Of a stretch of 11,190 bases of DNA, positions 10,001-11,190 are shown piece by piece. The DNA is from Spirochaetota bacterium. GTDB lineage: Bacteria; Spirochaetota; JAHITG01. Position 1 is the stretch's first letter. Each line of letters starts with the position of its first letter. The notes under the pieces were generated by a model. That model was not told where the DNA came from. It made no database searches and saw only the letters and a program-made list of their open reading frames with translations. Position numbers and translations under genes: made by a program. The DNA is taken from the NCBI GenBank assembly GCA_018817865.1, contig JAHITG010000156.1, positions 1 to 11,190 of the forward strand, written 5' to 3'.

Positions 10001-11190
10001 ATCAGGTATGCTGATATGCTGATGAGATCTCCTGTCTGAACGTTCGTGGAAATATCCGGCAGGACTATAAATTTAAGCGGAGCACCCCAGACAGTAATGA
10101 TATTCGCTGACTGTCCGGTGATCGCTCCGGGAGATGCAGTACTTATTTTATTGGTTACATCAGCGTTAGTGGATGTATAGAATATCAGCTGAAGCCGGCC
10201 TGTGCCGTCGGTTGAGGTGTTTGTAACGGTTGTGCCGTTTGCAAAGACTCCTCCTGAACCTCCTGCACTTGCCTGGATGCTGAGCGATTGTGAAATGGGG
10301 TTATCATACTGGTCTACAAGCTGGATACTTACGGGGATCTGAGCCGTATCAACACTGACCAGAGTATTGGATGCGGGGATCACTATATGATGATGTGCAA
10401 AAGAGACATCAGCGGTCTGTGTGAAGACAGAGTTCCCTGTTGATGCATTTGATGCTGTCACTATATAAGTGGTTGCAGAAGTCCCTAAAGTAAGCCAGGT
10501 CCCTGCTATTCCTGCTGAGGAAGATAAAGCGTTCGTTGCTGATAATATTGCATTATATCCGTTTCCCTTAACCTGAAAATTGATTGACTGATTAGCCACC
10601 GGATTGTTGCTTATATCTGTTATGAGTACCCTCAGCCGTAACGGAAGCTGCTGACCCACTGTTCCTGTCTGGTTGTTGCCGGAATATACGGTTATGTTCG
10701 CGGCAGGCAGGGATGCAGTAAAGATATTGGTACTTACGGATGGGAGAAAGGAGTGAGAAGCAGTGAATTGATGTGTTACATTATCCAGATCTACAGTATT
10801 AAGCACGGTAGCAGCCAGCCCGTTAGAATCTGATGTGATGTTTGAGGGAATTACGCTCCCGTTATCCGTCAGGAAGAAGACATCCTCGTTGCGCACGCCA
10901 TTGTTAAAAGAATCAGCAACCTTTACGATTATATTAACGGGATTGCCCGGCCTGGCGGGATTCGTCTGGATAGAGATGATCTGAAGCAGGGTGGGTACTC
11001 CTGCCACTCCCGTAACCTTTATGTTGTTGGTCCCGAGCAGGGTGTCGGTCAAATGATATATTTTTATATTATGGATTGTGCCGTCTGGAGAAGAGGCCCG
11101 GAACAGGGCTGAAGCATTCCCATTGTTCATGGTCTGGTTTGTGGTCTTTGTCAGGTTGTTGTTGGGAAATACGCCTCTGTCAGTCTCATA
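4072..11190 (-). CDS. Giant multi-Ig-domain surface protein with C-terminal FlgD-like/type-A sorting domain (N-terminus outside window)
   Basis: The reading frame is open from the window edge (11190) to the TAA at 4072-4074, giving at least 2372 residues. The ATG at 11130 is probably internal. Twenty sense codons precede it, they continue the same Ig-like fold (TDRGVFPNN), and no Shine-Dalgarno lies before it. Order from the N-terminal side: a partial Ig domain (10999-11190); about 17 tandem Ig-like domains of the invasin/Big_1 type (5456-10998); a beta-rich domain reminiscent of CARDB-type modules (about 5080-5455); two copies of an unrecognised domain (4355-5079); and a sorting-type domain (4075-4354). 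Composition is Thr/Asn/Ser/Gly-rich. Cysteine is almost absent: I find six, five of them in the last four domains. This architecture fits a long extracellular fibre, adhesin or stalk anchored or exported through its C-terminus. A phage tail fibre is less likely, given the sorting domain and the absence of phage genes. No transmembrane segment or enzyme motif is visible, and the export signal would lie beyond the window. Confidence 0.88.
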   Translation of the reverse strand, partial: YETDRGVFPNNNLTKTTNQTMNNGNASALFRASSPDGTIHNIKIYHLTDTLLGTNNIKVTGVAGVPTLLQIISIQTNPARPGNPVNIIVKVADSFNNGVRNEDVFFLTDNGSVIPSNITSDSNGLAATVLNTVDLDNVTHQFTASHSFLPSVSTNIFTASLPAANITVYSGNNQTGTVGQQLPLRLRVLITDISNNPVANQSINFQVKGNGYNAILSATNALSSSAGIAGTWLTLGTSATTYIVTASNASTGNSVFTQTADVSFAHHHIVIPASNTLVSVDTAQIPVSIQLVDQYDNPISQSLSIQASAGGSGGVFANGTTVTNTSTDGTGRLQLIFYTSTNADVTNKISTASPGAITGQSANIITVWGAPLKFIVLPDISTNVQTGDLISISAYLIDQYKNPVITNGIAVNFSVNTNGFVDPVSDITTNGLVQAVLTASTNINVTNIVSVWNTGIGTNYSAPIVVSAGSPYRILITPNFSSTNISAGTNDIKFTADIRDRYGNPVLDSTVVTWGQVGDPGSSFSEGLTTTPINGITTNIFYTSTVLSNSHTVTISAGTASTQSGLITVFSAPPTHLRIYPQVNTNISATTGIEQLIAQVSDRFYNPVNAAGIPVYWEVVSNSGLTGTLDNGLIKYTNLSGADGRAIANLTVSTIAGDYHYVEINATTLTNDLSGRLDIIPGNVEKVFFDNITSVTHISADIHEFNFQITARDAKWNLVSNNTAITLSWIDPAPVNMGSGAQFVPGNFQAIRYTSGGQITALLNLSEVIGDDYILVAHARGDSNITKVTCAYSVIVTNGSFHHYIVTIRTNGVIVTNINPDINDRYTVHAQLVDEFNNNVEASNSHTVTFSDITTNNGMFMDDDGGGWEATGTNSTTYWGVATNKFKSSVQMGDIHVIRASSDGGTITGNSYNAIISVGQPGKLTMTIPGTNDLTISADLRRVPLQVIAADTNNNPTTANGIDIIWTVKSNSGGPGFFTGNNLNRYTNQIISGVATATLISSTNAYDYHIVEADETNFGWLPPRSPVSTGRLIVLPGEPSIITFPDITTNTNKPADNNTIRVRIRVYDQYQNIVTNGNTFTWSYLDPGSVNTGTPGGFSTNSTVITNGAGETEVFFTTSTVMSDDFRIVPTSLQSGATNISPVIFVDHGAPSFLMPAVYTNGIPATNISVDMLSADITVRIYDIFTNRVDTPGTDYSPYRLSYSINSNGSFSSPTNWTDPSGLSTNSFSVWTNTVMHTITVWNPAISTNSIQVFSVAGVPRSLYFTAPAGPTNISADISLTPARVQVQDRYFNLVGPSEVHFSYLTNSNNIGSAGQGYFGNNYFTNYTTNGYVNALFSSSTVMSDEFRLVAEANLTYATSAIIMVDHGAISNFSIILDKTNVSADSNWITISARAIDQFNNRVYVPAPISITFSDSSNGTFQQNPVLSDLTGLTITIMTTSQFAGAVHQVTAVYGTASGISTNIIVVPGAEYIYVLEHTTNAMTGQPFNVTARTKDRWNNFVTTYTGGVDLSHTGSTNLSMPLTSFISNGFTTFQITNTIIETARVIADDPLSLIISATSELIYFNAAGATKFIIQHDNSGIAGISENFEVRATDDFDNVYINFTSTITLSVSPGTPATVNWGNINGNGVFQNNDPAPGFATYTFLLADAGIVTLSVNNTTAETMNIQIMQSGVTDENLEGDMLISHNTANNISIYAPYNDQTGTVRANLTDPLGVLVRDLFGNPVDGTNVNFTILSWPLNSSRMALEKSSAASDTDGISRVYFTNGTKTGTYTIRATAPLAGSPLVLTAHAEAAAINFFMLVHDGYGSINNYEPVTITVYDSFTNLAANATNTLLFDTDSSLINGIRWTNTSGNGTLIDGGAGNDTATYKFSTNDNGAATIMVVQTNVDSFSITGSYPGIGNISSTTMYFSGSSFEIIRVYSSNQRVRQGMTNIKVYMDIRNPGIYQSRPTNIGLIFTAPSNNNRNADYTFISSPSNPTYINPLNTRTFKLSVNVGVSAFTGVIMLDGYVEGFDSFSFGYTSDTYAITNGSWTIVVNHLETTALAINPLQAQKNLTSMTLSFQVFYSDNVPITNNIIASMIRIYAPDNSDISSTFIIGTPLFDGVQWNCPVMPTTASPSGPNNYFALSGMISNIYVLPEEPSYIDLGGVNGRFEIIHKVLDLNYTAMNNQVMKPDEPVTVYFNLFFSGTSEEVTMGVREGNITIYNYKGDDVSSQFKVNTPAYINGRWECTVSSTPSSENERDYYIGIGGTINGDLLPEKCSWEDLGDLGKFAVITKNHAYPNYPNPFNPLEGSTTLLIDVLNETDTVNIKLYTKSGVLARELNEGDEIENKYKVEWDGRNDAGKIVASGIYYCVVQIGNYKTTLFICVSK
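4075..4354 (-). other. C-terminal FlgD-like / type-A sorting-type domain
   Basis: The last roughly 93 residues begin with HAYPNYPNPFNP (near 4320-4354). They continue with TTLLIDV, VNIKLYTKSGVLAREL, KVEWDGRNDAGKIVASGIYY and a short strand ending in FICVSK. This matches the well-known FlgD Ig-like / Por-secretion-tail pattern (NPFNP...T.I...L...V.L.IY...G..V..L...W.G.d..G..v.sGiY). In Bacteroidota such tails direct type IX secretion and surface attachment. In other phyla the same fold occurs without proof of a type IX system. No secretion-system gene is visible here. Confidence 0.85.
4355..5079 (-). repeat. Two tandem copies of an unrecognised domain of about 120 residues before the sorting tail
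   Basis: Copy 1 spans about 4714-5079 and copy 2 about 4355-4713. Matching segments in the same order are: FQVFYSDN / FNLFFSGT; IRIYAPDNSDISSTF / ITIYNYKGDDVSSQF; GTPLFDGVQWNCPV / NTPAYINGRWECTV; LSGMISNIYVLPEEPS / IGGTINGDLLPEKCS; IDLGGVNGRFEII / EDLGDLGKFAVI. Each copy has one aligned W-x-C. The fold looks beta-rich. They differ from the Ig array upstream, lacking the V.D.Y.N.V strand, and I know no named family for them. Their position just inside the sorting domain suggests a stalk-base or anchoring-proximal role, which is inference. Confidence 0.65.
5456..10998 (-). repeat. Array of about 17 tandem invasin-like (Big_1-type) Ig domains
   Basis: Each unit is about 98-120 residues. It opens after a VPG/VAG/VDHG/VFS linker, often carries [TH][NI]SAD early, and contains a central V.D.[YF].N.V strand: LVDQYDNPI, LIDQYKNPV, IRDRYGNPV, VSDRFYNPV, VYDQYQNIV, VQDRYFNLV, AIDQFNNRV, TKDRWNNFV, VRDLFGNPV, VYDSFTNLA. 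A [TS]ST....D[YF].[IV]V segment follows in many. Approximate upper boundaries of successive units, N- to C-terminal, are 10998, 10703, 10397, 10085, 9785, 9479, 9147, 8794, 8434, 8081, 7745, 7419, 7089, 6783, 6488, 6144 and 5808. The units are strongly diverged from one another, which suggests an old array rather than a recently expanded one. In known invasins and intimins, such domains project a binding tip away from the cell. Which unit, if any, binds a target cannot be told here. Confidence 0.8.

Noticed and set aside
10383..10397. His-His-His segment as a metal-binding site
   Set aside because: Three His at the start of one Ig unit is not a recognised motif, and a similar HH occurs at the start of another unit (near 8790). 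It is probably a variant of the first strand of the fold.
4072..11190. Phage tail fibre or prophage remnant
   Set aside because: Ig-like repeats occur in phage proteins, but the C-terminal NPFNP sorting-type domain and the absence of any phage structural or lysis gene argue for a cellular surface protein.

Overview
The window holds two codirectional genes on the + strand and one very large gene on the - strand that converges on them. All three products look exported and repetitive. Two of the genes run off the window, so only the middle one is complete. No rRNA, tRNA, CRISPR array, transposase or housekeeping gene is visible, so taxonomy rests on style alone. The C-terminal 'YPNPFNP' sorting-type domain, the stacked invasin-like Ig repeats, the moderate-to-low GC and the Lys/Glu-rich TPR protein are typical of uncultivated bacterial lineages known from metagenomes (FCB-like, Omnitrophota/Elusimicrobiota-like, Goldbacteria- or Firestonebacteria-like). 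This is a low-confidence inference.

Layout: 1-1881 (+) is the 3' part of a secreted beta-propeller (BNR/sialidase-like fold) protein, followed by two Ig/fibronectin-like modules and an unassigned C-terminal region of about 200 residues. 1874-3883 (+) is a complete signal-peptide-bearing protein with about 11 TPR units. Its ATG overlaps the stop of the first gene (ATGAATAA), which implies translational coupling. 3884-4071 is the convergent intergenic spacer. It carries a pair of inverted, REP-like palindromes (3912-4016), an AT-rich perfect palindrome (4017-4032), and no gene. 4072-11190 (-) encodes at least 2372 residues of a giant surface protein: about 17 tandem Ig-like domains, a further beta-rich domain, two tandem copies of a domain I do not recognise, and a FlgD-like/type-A sorting domain at the C-terminus. 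Its N-terminus is outside the window.

Functionally, the region reads as envelope or surface accessory DNA: a giant fibre-like adhesin or stalk beside an exported propeller protein and an exported TPR scaffold. A shared function is only inferred from proximity. The convergent arrangement means the giant gene is not in the same transcript as the other two. The best leads are the unnamed twin domain before the sorting signal, the unassigned C-terminal region of the propeller protein, and the REP-like inverted pair between the convergent genes.
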